A stretch of DNA of 64,000 nucleotides, taken from NCBI RefSeq assembly GCF_039727615.1, contig NZ_CP152474.1, forward strand, positions 2,418,001-2,482,000, in the 5' to 3' direction. Source of the DNA: Leclercia sp. S52 (GTDB taxonomy: Bacteria; Pseudomonadota; Gammaproteobacteria; Enterobacterales; Enterobacteriaceae). A program made the position numbers and the translations under genes. Each line of letters starts with the position of its first letter. Within the stretch, counting starts at the first letter, position 1. The notes beneath the pieces were generated by a model that saw only the letters and a list, made by a program, of their open reading frames with translations, searched no databases and was not told where the DNA came from. Shown piece after piece: positions 1 to 9,354 of this stretch.

Positions 1-165
1 AATCAAGAATTAACAACATCAGGAAGACATTTGCGTCTCATGTCAGAAAATGACATTTTACTGACATTTTGCTTTTCCACTTTCTATGCTGGAGTATTTG
101 CATTTACCGTTTTGTTATTCTGGTTTACGATAGGGGTATGCAAATTAGTAAAGAAGAGGAGGTAA
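1..165 (+). CDS. C-terminal end of a colicin A-type immunity protein (partial)
   Basis: An open frame runs from the window edge to a TAA at 163-165 and gives 54 residues. The segment ELTTSGRHLRLMSEND closely resembles the ELTTAGRPVRLMATND segment that I recall from the colicin A immunity protein. It is followed by a hydrophobic stretch and a basic KLVKKRR tail, as in that family. Such proteins sit in the inner membrane and block the pore domain of their own colicin. The gene faces the colicin tail-to-tail with only 17 bases between stops, the usual arrangement for pore-forming colicins. The N-terminal two thirds and any lysis gene lie outside the window. The family call is strong; which colicins it protects against is inferred from linkage. 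Confidence 0.85.
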   Translation, partial: NQELTTSGRHLRLMSENDILLTFCFSTFYAGVFAFTVLLFWFTIGVCKLVKKRR

Positions 166-182
166 TCCTCTCCCCAGGATTA

Positions 183-1461
183 TTAATGTGCTGGCTTGAT
201 TAATTCGTTATTGATTTTCTCAGCGAAGGAGTCATCTATTAAAATGGCGATCAAAGAAATAACCTGTGTTCCAATAATCATCAGTAAAGTTGTCGGAAGA
301 GTACCAGCAGTAAAGATCATTGACAGAATGATACTTACGGTAGCCATTGCAACACTCGCAGCTATCCCGCTTAACACCCATGATTCAACTTCAAGAATCA
401 AAGGTCCCCAATTTCCGGTTTCGTAACCAACGATACTTTTTTCACGTACTTTTTCAACACGTAGTAACCAGCCAGCAGCAGAGAAAACCTTACTTAAGCT
501 CGCGAGTTTTATCGACATGTTTTGTGCGTTAACCTGTCGCCAGGCATTGATGAGAACAGCCTTATCAGCCGGGCTGATTCTCATTGACGGGTTTGAATTC
601 AGCCGATTGAAGGTCTTCATCGCATCGTTATAGCTTCGGATGTTCTTGCCTTGATAGTTCTTAACTTTTACGGCGAGTTCTTTTGCTATAACCCGGTATC
701 TATCACTAAGTTGCCCACTGATTTTATTTCCGACATCAACAATATAATCGCTTGCTTTCAATAATAATGCGGCTTCGTCGACCTTTTTTTGCGGCTACAG
801 CGGCGGCAATTGCTTTGTCTTCGTCCAACATCATTTGAACTTTTTTGCGGAGATCGCCTTTAACTTTTGCAGGAATACTGCCTTTTGCCACAGATTCTTT
901 GTACATGTTAACAAGAGCTTTGCAGGATACCCTATCGGCACCGTAGAGTTTTTCTGCTCGCTGCTGGATGGTGGGTGTTGATGGGGGTTTACTTGCTTCG
1001 GCTGCGTTAGACACAACTCCATTCATAATCTGCGCATTGTCTGAACCCGTTGCCGTATCTGTCTTAGTTCGTTTATGGCCCGTTTCAATATTACCGACTA
1101 CAACGTTCCCGCTCTTATGCTTGAAGTTTAAAATTAATCCACTTAAACCTATTGTGCTGGCCTGTTCTGAATTAATTCCAGAAACGGAGATGCTCAGTGT
1201 GCCTGCAGCAGATATGTCCTCAATTTTCACTTTTGCAGAAGGGTTAAGGATATGGACTGCAATAAGTAAGTTTTTGAGTTTTTCAGTAATTGAGGGATCG
1301 GAACGAATAGCCGAAACTTGTTTTTGTACCGCTGCAGATACACCCGACCAGGCGTTATTATTACCGCCGTTATTTGATCCACCTGTACCACCAGGGCCAT
1401 AAGGTTCTTTCCCTCTCTCAGAACTCCAGCTTGTACCATCACCAAATTTAGAAGCAGACAT
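183..1461 (-). CDS. Pore-forming colicin (colicin A/N type), frame broken once in a homopolymer
   Basis: The N-terminal frame begins at 1461 behind a GGAG site and starts with a glycine-rich translocation region (GDGTSWSSERG, then a G/N-rich run), much like the start of colicin A. The C-terminal frame holds the pore domain: KISGQLSDRYRVIAKELA, then VEKVREKSIVGYETGNWGPL, ESWVLSGIAASVA, a hydrophobic hairpin and the ending NNELIKPAH. The frames join at a run of seven T at 784-790; with six the protein is continuous (KKVDEAALLLKASDYIVD) and 425 aa long. Colicin A is about 590 aa and colicin N 387 aa, so this is a compact member. Residues of roughly 60-190 match no receptor-binding domain I recognise. 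The pore domain depolarises the inner membrane of target cells. A single-base overcall explains the break best, but a true frameshift is possible. Confidence 0.88.
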
Positions 1462-1739
1462 ATCATTTCTCCATGATTAACTTCTGTTATATAACTTATC
1501 CCTGTAAGGAACTTGAACCGTCGAGTTGTTACCTAATAGCACACAACAGCCACAGATAATTATGACAAGCGTTTAAATATTGAATTTTTGTATAAATGAA
1601 GGCGTTGAAGGTTAATTTTTTTAAATTAACCACGACATTACTTTCATGTCAATAATATTTCTGAGGATATAATTAACCAATAATCCTCCATGCTATTATC
1701 CTCCCCTTTGGTACAGATTTTTTGTTTGCCATATATCTT
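1462..1739. promoter_or_regulatory. Upstream region of the colicin, AT-rich, no clear SOS box
   Basis: These 278 bases lie between the colicin start and the end of the protease gene and hold no convincing ORF. They are far richer in A and T than the genes that follow. A 10-bp palindrome GTTATATAAC lies at about 1486-1495, followed by a CTGT-like half site, but no full CTGT-N8-ACAG LexA box is seen. SOS control, usual for colicins, is therefore not shown by the sequence. Confidence 0.4.
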
Positions 1740-2357
1740 CTAATAGGTTTTATAAGGGATCCGCATCCGGTCCAGCACGTTAGTAAAATCCTGCACTGCC
1801 ACGAACACCACTGCCCCTTTACCAGGGATGACGTTGGTGATGATCCCCACCGTCTCCCCGGTCAGGCTGTCGATGACCGGCCCGCCGGACATGCCGGAAA
1901 CCGCCCCCGCCCCGGTAATGATGCCGTAGTAGCAGCCGTCACGCTTCACGAAGCCATCGATCTTACCCATGCTGGATTTCGGCAGGCTGTTGATGGCGCT
2001 ATAGCCGAAAAGGGTGACGTTGCGCCCGACCCTGGCGTAAGCCAGCTGATGCACGATCTTGCCGCGGTTGTTATCGCCAATCACCGCCACATCGCAAATG
2101 GGATGTTGAGCCCTCACAGGCTTGAGCAACGGCACGGCGACATGGGCGGCAGTAAGGGAGAGTTGGCTTGAGACCGGAAAGGTGGTGCCCTGCATCCCCG
2201 CCGCAAGCCAGTTCAACGGCGCAGGCAGGCCGATAAAGACCATATCTGCCTGCTTTGTCGCGCTAAAGTCAGTCCGGCTGGTGCCGGACATCACCACACA
2301 CCCCAACAGCGTAAGGGGTGCCATGAGTGCGGCGAGAGCAAAATGCAGACGCTTCAT
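1740..2357 (-). CDS. Trypsin-like serine peptidase lipoprotein
   Basis: The 205-aa product starts with a lipoprotein signal whose lipobox is LLGC (Cys20), so it is probably anchored in an envelope membrane. The chymotrypsin-fold triad can be read in order: His in LTAAHVA, Asp in CDVAVIGD and Ser in the GMSGGP motif near residue 155. The length is short but enough for a minimal catalytic core. It begins 15 bases after the EF-G paralogue on the same strand, with a GGGGGAG site between them, so the two may be cotranscribed. The substrate is unknown. I recognise the fold from its motifs, not a named gene. Confidence 0.75.
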   Translation of the reverse strand: MKRLHFALAALMAPLTLLGCVVMSGTSRTDFSATKQADMVFIGLPAPLNWLAAGMQGTTFPVSSQLSLTAAHVAVPLLKPVRAQHPICDVAVIGDNNRGKIVHQLAYARVGRNVTLFGYSAINSLPKSSMGKIDGFVKRDGCYYGIITGAGAVSGMSGGPVIDSLTGETVGIITNVIPGKGAVVFVAVQDFTNVLDRMRIPYKTY

Positions 2358-2371
2358 GGCTCCCCCCGGAC

Positions 2372-4475
2372 CTACTTTTTCGACCGCCCGGCAATGATCT
2401 CATCGGCCACGATACGCGGGGCCTCGGCGTAATGATGGAACTCCATGCTATAGGTCGCCCGCCCCTGGGACATGGAGCGTAGCGTGGTGGCATAGCCAAA
2501 CATCTCCGCCAGCGGCACGTCGGCGCGGATAATCTGGCTGCCGAACTGCTCCTCCATCCCCTGTACCAGACCGCGCCGGGAGGAGAGATCGCCCATAATA
2601 TTCCCGGCGTACTCTTCCGGGGTTCCGACCTCCACGTGCATCATCGGCTCAAGGATCACCGGGTCGGCTTTGCGCGCCGCGTCCTTAAAGCCGAAGATCG
2701 CCGCCATGCGGAAGGCCATCTCCGAGGAGTCGACGTCGTGGTAGGAGCCAAAGGTCAGGGTCGCTTTGATATCGACCACCGGGTAGCCCGCCAGCACGCC
2801 GCTGTTCATCGCTTCGCGCAGTCCTTTCTCCACCGACGGAATGTACTCCCGCGGCACAACACCGCCTTTGGTGGCATCGACAAAGGCAAAGCCGCTGCCC
2901 GGCTCCTGCGGCTCGAGGCTCAGCACCACGTGGCCGTACTGTCCTTTCCCGCCGGACTGGCGGACAAACTTGCCCTCGATGTCGTTTACCGCTTTGCGGA
3001 TGGTTTCCCGGTAGGTGACCTGCGGACGGCCGATATTGGCCTCGACGCCAAACTCGCGCCGCATGCGGTCGACGATAATCTCCAGATGCAGTTCGCCCAT
3101 CCCGGAGATAATGGTCTGGCCGGACTCTTCATCGGTATGCAGATGGAAGGAGGGATCTTCCGCCGCCAGACGGTGCAGCGCGATACCCATTTTCTCCTGG
3201 TCGGCTTTGGTTTTCGGCTCGATGGAGAGCGAGATCACCGGGTCCGGGAACTCCATGCGCTCGAGGGTAATCACCGCGTTGGGATCGGTCAGGGTGTCGC
3301 CGGTAGTGACATCCTTCAGCCCGACGCAGGCGGCGATATCCCCGGTGCGCAGCTCCTCGACGTCGTGACGGTCGTTGGCATGCATCAGCACGATACGCCC
3401 GATGCGCTCTTTCTTGCCCTTCACCGGGTTAAACACCGCGTCGCCTTTTTTCAGCACCCCGGAGTAGACGCGGATAAAGGTCAGCTGCCCGACGTAGGGG
3501 TCGGACATCAGCTTAAACGCCAGCGCCGAGAAGGGTTCGTCATCATTGGGATGACGCTCGGCGTGCTGCCCTTTCTCATCCACCCCGTCGATGGCGGGAA
3601 CGTCGAGGGGTGACGGCATCAGCTCAATCACCGCATCCAGCATCCGCTGCACCCCTTTGTTTTTAAAGGCGCTGCCGCAGAGCATCGGCTGGATCTCCCC
3701 GGCCACCGTGCGTTTGCGCAGGCCGCGGATAATTTCTGCCTCGTCGAGATCGTTGGTTTCGAGGTATTTGTCCATCAGGTCATCGCTGGCTTCCGCCGCC
3801 GCCGAGACCATTTTATCCCGCCAGGTCCGGGCGGTGGCCTGCAGTTCGTCCGGTACCGGGGCATAGTTAAAGGTCATCCCCTGGGTGGTGTCATCCCAGA
3901 GTATGGCCCGCATGTGGATCAGATCGACCACCCCGGTGAAGTGGTCCTCCGCGCCGATAGGGATCACAATCGGTACCGGGTGGGCTTTCAGCCGGTCGAT
4001 CATCATCTGCACCACGTGAAAGAAATCGGCCCCCCGGGCGGTCCATCTTGTTGACGAAAGCGATGCGCGGCACCCGGTACTTATTGGCCTGTCGCCAGAC
4101 GGTTTCCGACTGCGGCTGCACCCCGCCCACCGAGTCATAGACCATCACCGCCCCGTCCAGCACCCGCATGGAGCGCTCCACCTCGATAGTGAAATCGACG
4201 TGCCCGGGGGTGTCGATGATGTTGATCCGGTGCGGCTCAAAGCCGCGATCCATCCCGGACCAGAAGCAGCTCACCGCCGCCGAGGTAATGGTGATGCCCC
4301 GCTCCTGCTCCTGCGCCATCCAGTCGGTGATCGCCGCGCCATCGTGAACCTCCCCCATCTTATGGCTCACCCCGGTATAAAACAGGATGCGCTCGGTGGT
4401 GGTGGTTTTACCGGCATCAATATGTGCGGAGATACCGATATTGCGATAACGCTCGAGAGGAATGGGCCGGATCAT
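2372..4475 (-). CDS. Second elongation factor G (FusA paralogue), frame broken once
   Basis: This is a GTPase of the EF-G family that would move the ribosome along mRNA. The N-terminal frame shows the P-loop [13 protein letters not shown], switch motif [14 protein letters not shown] and NKMD; the second frame carries domains II to V ([38 protein letters not shown]). They join at six C at 4030-4035; with five the text reads NKMDRPGADFFHV and the protein is 700 aa, the normal EF-G length. It lacks the rpsL-rpsG-tufA neighbours of the str operon and differs clearly from E. coli FusA, so it is an additional copy. The gene downstream is the protease lipoprotein. A special role, for instance under stress or in antibiotic tolerance, would be speculation. 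Confidence 0.88.
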
Positions 4476-4605
4476 GATGCATCCTTATGTAATGGACATG
4501 ACAATCACGCGCTGGGTGAGCGCGTGCAGGTATGTTGATCAGTGTAGTGCCCTGTGAAGGGAGGGACGGGTGATTTACGGTGAGGGAATCAGACCGCGCA
4601 ACAAC

Positions 4606-4637
4606 GCCGGGCGGCAGCTTCGCTTTGCCCGGCCTAC
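4606..4637. repeat. REP palindrome
   Basis: A GCCGGGCGGC...TTTGCCCGGCCTAC imperfect hairpin of the enterobacterial REP type lies in the 343-base interval between the EF-G paralogue and arsR. The rest of that interval shows no coding region. A single copy stands here. Confidence 0.8.
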
Positions 4638-4772
4638 AACTACTACAGGAGCGCTATCTTACCGAGCCGTACAGGATCAAAATGCGTGGTGGTTCCTGTA
4701 AATCCGGGCATTGAGGGCGGGAAATTGTTCCATTTTTCTCCTCCAGAGAGAACAGATTATTTCAAACTTAAT

Positions 4773-4792
4773 ATATATGGTTTAGCATATAT
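4773..4792. promoter_or_regulatory. ArsR operator in the ars promoter
   Basis: The inverted repeat ATATATG-N6-CATATAT lies 27 bases upstream of arsR in an AT-rich promoter stretch. This is the expected position and type of symmetry for a dimeric ArsR repressor that releases DNA on binding arsenite. The assignment rests on position and symmetry. Confidence 0.6.
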
Positions 4793-4818
4793 GTATTCCA
4801 AGCGCATCGGAGTGGGAA

Positions 4819-5139
4819 ATGCTACAGCCTGTCCAGCTTTACAAAATACTGTCGGATGAAACCCGGCTGGCGATCGTCATGTTACTCAGGGAGTCCGGGG
4901 AAATGTGCGTCTGCGATATCTGTGGGGCGACCGCTGAATCACAGCCAAAAATATCGCGGCACATGGCGATTTTACGCGAGGCAGAACTGGTTCTCGATCG
5001 CCGGGAAGGAAAATGGATCCACTATCGTTTATCACCGCACATGCCGGCATGGGCAGCAGAGACTATCACCACTGCCTGGTATTGCATGCGGGATGAGGTT
5101 CGCGGATGGCTGGCACAATCAGCCAGCTCATCCTGTTAA
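4819..5139 (+). CDS. arsR: ArsR arsenite-responsive repressor
   Basis: The 106-aa protein is a small winged-helix repressor of the ArsR/SmtB family. The metal-binding motif CVCDIC is visible in its recognition-helix region, the arsenite site of the E. coli-type ArsR, followed by QPKISRHMAILREAELV. It starts the arsR-arsB-arsC operon and should repress it until trivalent arsenic binds. The length is close to the usual value of about 117 aa. No arsD or arsA follows, so this is the simple chromosomal three-gene form. Confidence 0.95.
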   Translation: MLQPVQLYKILSDETRLAIVMLLRESGEMCVCDICGATAESQPKISRHMAILREAELVLDRREGKWIHYRLSPHMPAWAAETITTAWYCMRDEVRGWLAQSASSSC

Positions 5140-5149
5140 TACGTAAATC

Positions 5150-5169
5150 ACATATACATAACCATATGT
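5150..5169. promoter_or_regulatory. Palindrome between arsR and arsB
   Basis: ACATAT-N8-ATATGT lies in the 43-base gap between arsR and arsB and shares the AT/CATAT character of the main operator. It could be a second ArsR site or a small hairpin tuning arsB translation. It ends two bases before the arsB ribosome-binding region. Confidence 0.35.
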
Positions 5170-5182
5170 AATGGAGTTCGGG

Positions 5183-6472
5183 ATGTTACTGGCAGGGATA
5201 ATTTTTCTACTGACGCTGATACTGGTCATCTGGCAGCCCAAAGGGCTCAGCATTGGCTGGAGCGCGAGCATTGGCGCGGTGCTGGCGCTGGCGCTCGGCG
5301 TTATTCATGTTGATGATATTTCGGTGGTCTGGAATATCGTCTGGAACGCGACGGCGACCTTTATCGCGGTGATCATCATCAGCCTGCTGCTCGATGAGTC
5401 CGGCTTCTTTGAATGGGCTGCGCTGCATGTCGCTCGCTGGGGTAACGGACGCGGTCGCCTGCTGTTTACCTGGATTGTGCTGCTAGGCGCAGTGGTCGCG
5501 GCGTTGTTTGCTAACGACGGTGCGGCGCTAATCCTGACACCGATCGTCATTGCCATGCTCCTCGCGCTGGGGTTCAGTCCGGGCACGACCCTGGCCTTTG
5601 TCATGGCGGCGGGCTTTATCGCCGACACCGCCAGTCTGCCGCTTATTGTTTCCAACCTGGTGAATATCGTCTCTGCTGACTTCTTCGGGCTGGGCTTTAC
5701 CGACTACGCGTCGGTGATGATCCCGGTTGATTTGGCTGCCATCGCCGCCACGCTGACGATGCTGCACCTCTTCTTCCGTAAAGATATCCCGGCGAACTAT
5801 GACGTTTCGCTGCTGAAAATCCCTGCCAGTGCGATTAAAGATCCGTCGACGTTCCGGGCTGGCTGGATTGTCCTGCTGCTGTTACTTGCCGGATTCTTTG
5901 TCCTTGAGCCGCTGGGGATCCCGGTCAGCGCGATTGCTGCCGCTGGCGCGATAATCCTGTTTGCGGTGGCGAAAAGAGGCCATGCCATTAATACAGGTAA
6001 AGTGCTGCGCGGTGCTCCGTGGCAGATCGTCATTTTCTCGTTGGGGATGTATCTGGTGGTCTATGGCCTGCGCAATGCCGGGCTGACAGATTATCTCTCC
6101 GGCGTACTGAACATGTTGGCAGAACAAGGCTTATGGGCGGCAACGCTGGGCACCGGCTTCCTGACGGCATTTCTCTCATCGGTAATGAACAACATGCCGA
6201 CGGTGCTGATTGGCGCATTGTCGATTGACGGAAGTACGGCTTCCGGCGTAATCAAAGAGGCGATGATCTATGCCAACGTCATCGGCTGCGATTTAGGGCC
6301 CAAAATCACTCCCATCGGCAGCCTGGCGACGCTGCTGTGGCTGCATGTGCTTTCTCAGAAGAATATGTCCATCACCTGGGGATATTACTTCCGTACCGGC
6401 ATTATCATGACCTTGCCTGTGCTGTTTATCACTCTGGCCGCGCTGGCGTTGCGGCTCTCTGTCACTTTGTAA
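5183..6472 (+). CDS. arsB: ArsB arsenite efflux antiporter
   Basis: This is a 429-aa integral membrane protein, the same length as I recall for E. coli ArsB, with about 12 hydrophobic segments and signature stretches such as [13 protein letters not shown] and [20 protein letters not shown]. It exports arsenite or antimonite in exchange for protons. The ATG at 5183 is chosen because ATGGAG at 5171 serves as its ribosome-binding site and the protein then begins MLLAG as in E. coli. arsC follows after 12 bases. With no arsA, it would run on the proton-motive force alone. Confidence 0.96.
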   Translation: MLLAGIIFLLTLILVIWQPKGLSIGWSASIGAVLALALGVIHVDDISVVWNIVWNATATFIAVIIISLLLDESGFFEWAALHVARWGNGRGRLLFTWIVLLGAVVAALFANDGAALILTPIVIAMLLALGFSPGTTLAFVMAAGFIADTASLPLIVSNLVNIVSADFFGLGFTDYASVMIPVDLAAIAATLTMLHLFFRKDIPANYDVSLLKIPASAIKDPSTFRAGWIVLLLLLAGFFVLEPLGIPVSAIAAAGAIILFAVAKRGHAINTGKVLRGAPWQIVIFSLGMYLVVYGLRNAGLTDYLSGVLNMLAEQGLWAATLGTGFLTAFLSSVMNNMPTVLIGALSIDGSTASGVIKEAMIYANVIGCDLGPKITPIGSLATLLWLHVLSQKNMSITWGYYFRTGIIMTLPVLFITLAALALRLSVTL

Positions 6473-6484
6473 TGAGATCCTGAT

Positions 6485-6910
6485 ATGAGCAACATAACCA
6501 TCTATCACAACCCGGCCTGCGGTACGTCACGTAACACGCTGGAGATGATCCGCAATAGCGGCAACGAACCGACCATTATTCATTATCTTGAAACCCCGCC
6601 GTCACGGGATGAGCTGGTGAAACTCATCAGCGATATGGGGATCGCTGTACGTGACCTGCTGCGTAAAAATGTTGAGCCTTATGAGAAGCTTGGTTTGGAT
6701 GACGACAGATTCACAGACGAACAGCTGATTCAGTTTATGCTGCAACACCCGATTCTGATTAACCGCCCCATCGTCGTGACCCCGCTGGGCACCCGGTTGT
6801 GCCGCCCTTCGGAAGTGGTGCTGGATATTCTTCCTGACCCACAGGAAGGTGAATTCATAAAAGAGGACGGTGAAAAAGTCGTTGATAGCACCGGGAAGCG
6901 CTTGGGCTAA
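6485..6910 (+). CDS. arsC: ArsC arsenate reductase (glutaredoxin-dependent)
   Basis: The 141-aa protein reduces arsenate to arsenite for export by ArsB. The catalytic cysteine is in HNPACGTSRNT at residue 12, and the later RPIVVTPLGTRLCRP segment supplies the arginines that stabilise the arsenylated enzyme in this family. Length and start agree with E. coli ArsC. It closes the operon; a REP pair follows directly. Confidence 0.96.
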   Translation: MSNITIYHNPACGTSRNTLEMIRNSGNEPTIIHYLETPPSRDELVKLISDMGIAVRDLLRKNVEPYEKLGLDDDRFTDEQLIQFMLQHPILINRPIVVTPLGTRLCRPSEVVLDILPDPQEGEFIKEDGEKVVDSTGKRLG

Positions 6911-6919
6911 AGCTAAAAC

Positions 6920-6996
6920 GCCGGGTGGCGGCTACGCCTTACCCGGCCTACGGGATCGGTGTGGTAGGCCGGGCAAAGCGCAGCTGCCGCCCGGCA
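6920..6996. repeat. Paired REP sequences (BIME) after arsC
   Basis: Two REP units in opposite orientation, 6920-6951 and 6964-6996, separated by 12 bases, lie between the convergent ends of arsC and the glycerate kinase gene. Such pairs commonly protect transcript 3-prime ends. Confidence 0.85.
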
Positions 6997-7005
6997 TAAC
7001 CCACG

Positions 7006-8268
7006 TCAGGTGATCACTATCACCCGAATATCATTCACATTGGTTAGCGTCGGGCCGGTCACCACCAGATCGCCCGCTTCGGCAAAGTAGCTGTAGCTGT
7101 CATGCCCGCGCAGCATCGCCTTCGCATCCAGCGAGGTGCGGACCAGCGTATCCGGCGTGACTATCGCTCCCGCCGCATCCTCGGTGCCGTCAATCCCGTC
7201 GCTGTCCCCGGCGATGGCGTAAATCCCCTCCTCGCCTTTCAGCGCACAGGCCAGCGCCAGCAAGAACTCGGTGTTGCGACCGCCGCGTCCAGCAGCTGCG
7301 TTCCCAATCGTAACCGTGGTTTCCCCGCCGCTGAGCAGCACCGCCGGGCCTTTCACCGGCAGGCCGTGCTGCTTCACCGATTTGGCGATCCCGGCCATCA
7401 TAATCCCCAGCTGGGCGCTTTCGCCCTCCAGCGCATCGCCCAGAATCAGCGGGGTGTAACCCATCCGCTGCGCCACGGCGGCAGCCGCGGCCAGCGCGCC
7501 GGAAGGCGTGGCGATCAGGCGGATGTCCTCGTCGATCTCCTTTGCTGTCACCGGCGCGCGCGGCGTGTGCAGGACCCGCATCACCGGCTCCGGCAGCGCC
7601 AGGCGATAGCGGGCGATAATCTCCAGCGCCTCTTCCGCCGTGGAGCTGTCCGCCACCGTCGGGCCGGAGGCGATGCTCTGGGGATCGTCGCCGGGCACAT
7701 CGCTGATGATCAGGGTGATCACCCGCGCCGGTTTTGCCGCCAGCGCCAGGCGTCCGCCCTTGATATCCGACAGCTGCTTGCGCACGGTATTCATCTCATG
7801 GATGGTCGCCCCGCTCTTCAGCAGCGCCTGGTTGACCGCCTGCTTATCCGCAAGGGTGATCCCCTTACGCGGCAGCGCCAGCAGCGACGATCCCCCGCCG
7901 GAGATCAGCGCAATCACGCAGTCGTCGGCGGTGAGGTGTTTGACCTGCTCCATCATCAGCATTGAGGCCACTTCACTCATCGCATCCGAGACCGGGTGCG
8001 CCGCCTCGACGATGCGAATTTTTTGCGTCGGCGCCGCGTGACCGTAGCGCGTCACCACCACGCCCTGCAGATCGACATCCGGCCAGGCGGCCTCCAGCGC
8101 AGCGGCCATGGCGGAGCTGGCTTTCCCTGCCCCGACCACAATGCAGCGCCCGCGCGGTTTCTCCGGCAGCGCACTAATCAGCGCCTCATGGGGGTCGGCA
8201 CTTTTCACCGCCGCCATGAAGATCTCAGTAAGCGCCCCTCGCAGGGCGCTGTCGTCGTGTTGTGCCAT
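7006..8268 (-). CDS. ttuD: Glycerate 2-kinase / hydroxypyruvate reductase family (TtuD-like, MOFRL)
   Basis: The 420-aa protein belongs to the glycerate kinase type 2 (MOFRL) family. Visible motifs are the N-terminal VVGAGKASSAMAAALE, the ISGGGSSLL loop, GDDPQSIASGPT and the C-terminal MOFRL region LLSGGETTVTI...GRGGRNTEFLLALA. Members phosphorylate D-glycerate; older annotation calls them hydroxypyruvate reductase. It is the third gene of a tight operon behind the tartrate dehydrogenase gene (3-base gap), which fits conversion of tartrate through glycerate into glycolysis. Cytosolic. The gene name follows the Agrobacterium ttu system; the reaction is inferred from family. Confidence 0.82.
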   Translation of the reverse strand: MAQHDDSALRGALTEIFMAAVKSADPHEALISALPEKPRGRCIVVGAGKASSAMAAALEAAWPDVDLQGVVVTRYGHAAPTQKIRIVEAAHPVSDAMSEVASMLMMEQVKHLTADDCVIALISGGGSSLLALPRKGITLADKQAVNQALLKSGATIHEMNTVRKQLSDIKGGRLALAAKPARVITLIISDVPGDDPQSIASGPTVADSSTAEEALEIIARYRLALPEPVMRVLHTPRAPVTAKEIDEDIRLIATPSGALAAAAAVAQRMGYTPLILGDALEGESAQLGIMMAGIAKSVKQHGLPVKGPAVLLSGGETTVTIGNAAAGRGGRNTEFLLALACALKGEEGIYAIAGDSDGIDGTEDAAGAIVTPDTLVRTSLDAKAMLRGHDSYSYFAEAGDLVVTGPTLTNVNDIRVIVIT

Positions 8269-8271
8269 AGA

Positions 8272-9339
8272 TCAGCCTTCTGCGATGGCGCGGATCACCG
8301 CCTGGGTGACTTCGCGGGTATTGGCCGTACCGCCCACGTCCGGGGTCATGATGCCCTTCGCGCAAACGGCCTCGACGGCAGCCATCAGGCGTGTGGCGGC
8401 TTCGCCCTCGCCCAGATGTTCCAGCATTTGCGCCGCGGTCCAGAAGCTGGCGACCGGGTTGGCGATGCCCTTGCCGGTGATATCAAAGGCCGAGCCGTGG
8501 ATCGGTTCGAACATCGACGGGAAACGACGGTCCGGATCGATATTGGCGGTCGGTGCCACCCCCAGGCTGCCCGCCAGCGCGCCGGCGAGGTCGGAGAGGA
8601 TATCGGCGTGCAGGTTGGTCGCCACGATAGTGTCCAGCGACGCCGGGTGCAGGGTCATGCGCACGGTCATGGCATCCACCAGCATTTTGTCCCAGGTGAC
8701 GTCCGGGAACTCGCGCGCCACCTCGGCGGCGATCTCGTCCCACATCACCATTCCGTGACGCTGGGCGTTAGACTTGGTGACCACGGTCAACAGCTTACGC
8801 GGACGGGTCTGCGCCAGACGGAAGGCGTAGCGCATGATGCGCGTCACCCCGGTGCGGGTGAAAATCGCCACCTCGGTGCCCACCTCCTCCGGCAGGCCGC
8901 GGTGCGCGCGACCGCCGTGGCCGGAATATTCCCCTTCCGAGTTCTCACGTACAATCACCCAGTCGAGCGTACCCGGCACCGCCTTGCGCAGCGGGGACTG
9001 AATGCCCGGCAGGATTTTAGTTGGACGGACGTTGGCGTACTGATCGAAGCCCTGGCAGATCGGCAGGCGCAGCCCCCACAGGGTGATGTGATCCGGCACG
9101 TCCGGCGCACCCACCGCACCAAAGTAGATGGCGTCGAAGGCTTTGAGCTGCTCCAGCCCGTCTTCCGGCATCATTACTCCGTGGGCTTTGTAGTAGTCCG
9201 AACCCCACTCGAAGGTATGTACCGAGAAACGCATATCGCCCTGACGCTGGGCCAGCGCGTGTAACACCTCAACGCCCGCGGTGATCACTTCCGGGCCGAT
9301 ACCGTCTGCGGGGATAGTTGCAATGGCGTAATCTTTCAT
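8272..9339 (-). CDS. ttuC: Tartrate dehydrogenase / D-malate dehydrogenase family (TtuC-like)
   Basis: This 355-aa enzyme is of the isocitrate/isopropylmalate dehydrogenase family. It begins with the typical IPADGIGPEV, has the substrate loop VRENSEGEYSGHGG and the NAD-site region FEPIHGSAFDITGKGIANP. It aligns over its length with E. coli DmlA (D-malate dehydrogenase), so it may accept tartrate, D-malate or both, giving oxaloglycolate/glycerate or pyruvate with CO2. Its place between an organic-anion transporter and a glycerate kinase favours tartrate use. Confidence 0.82.
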   Translation of the reverse strand: MKDYAIATIPADGIGPEVITAGVEVLHALAQRQGDMRFSVHTFEWGSDYYKAHGVMMPEDGLEQLKAFDAIYFGAVGAPDVPDHITLWGLRLPICQGFDQYANVRPTKILPGIQSPLRKAVPGTLDWVIVRENSEGEYSGHGGRAHRGLPEEVGTEVAIFTRTGVTRIMRYAFRLAQTRPRKLLTVVTKSNAQRHGMVMWDEIAAEVAREFPDVTWDKMLVDAMTVRMTLHPASLDTIVATNLHADILSDLAGALAGSLGVAPTANIDPDRRFPSMFEPIHGSAFDITGKGIANPVASFWTAAQMLEHLGEGEAATRLMAAVEAVCAKGIMTPDVGGTANTREVTQAVIRAIAEG

Positions 9340-9354
9340 CTCTGTTTCCTTAAA

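Noticed and set aside
1462..1640. Canonical LexA/SOS box in the colicin promoter
   Set aside because: Only a CTGT half site near a GTTATATAAC palindrome is seen; no CTGT-N8-ACAG match.
2636..3613. 325-aa open frame on the plus strand inside the EF-G gene
   Set aside because: It is a GC-rich antisense shadow of the EF-G paralogue with no family resemblance. The long plus-strand frames at 7102-7965, 7996-9264 and 40524-41699 are rejected for the same reason.
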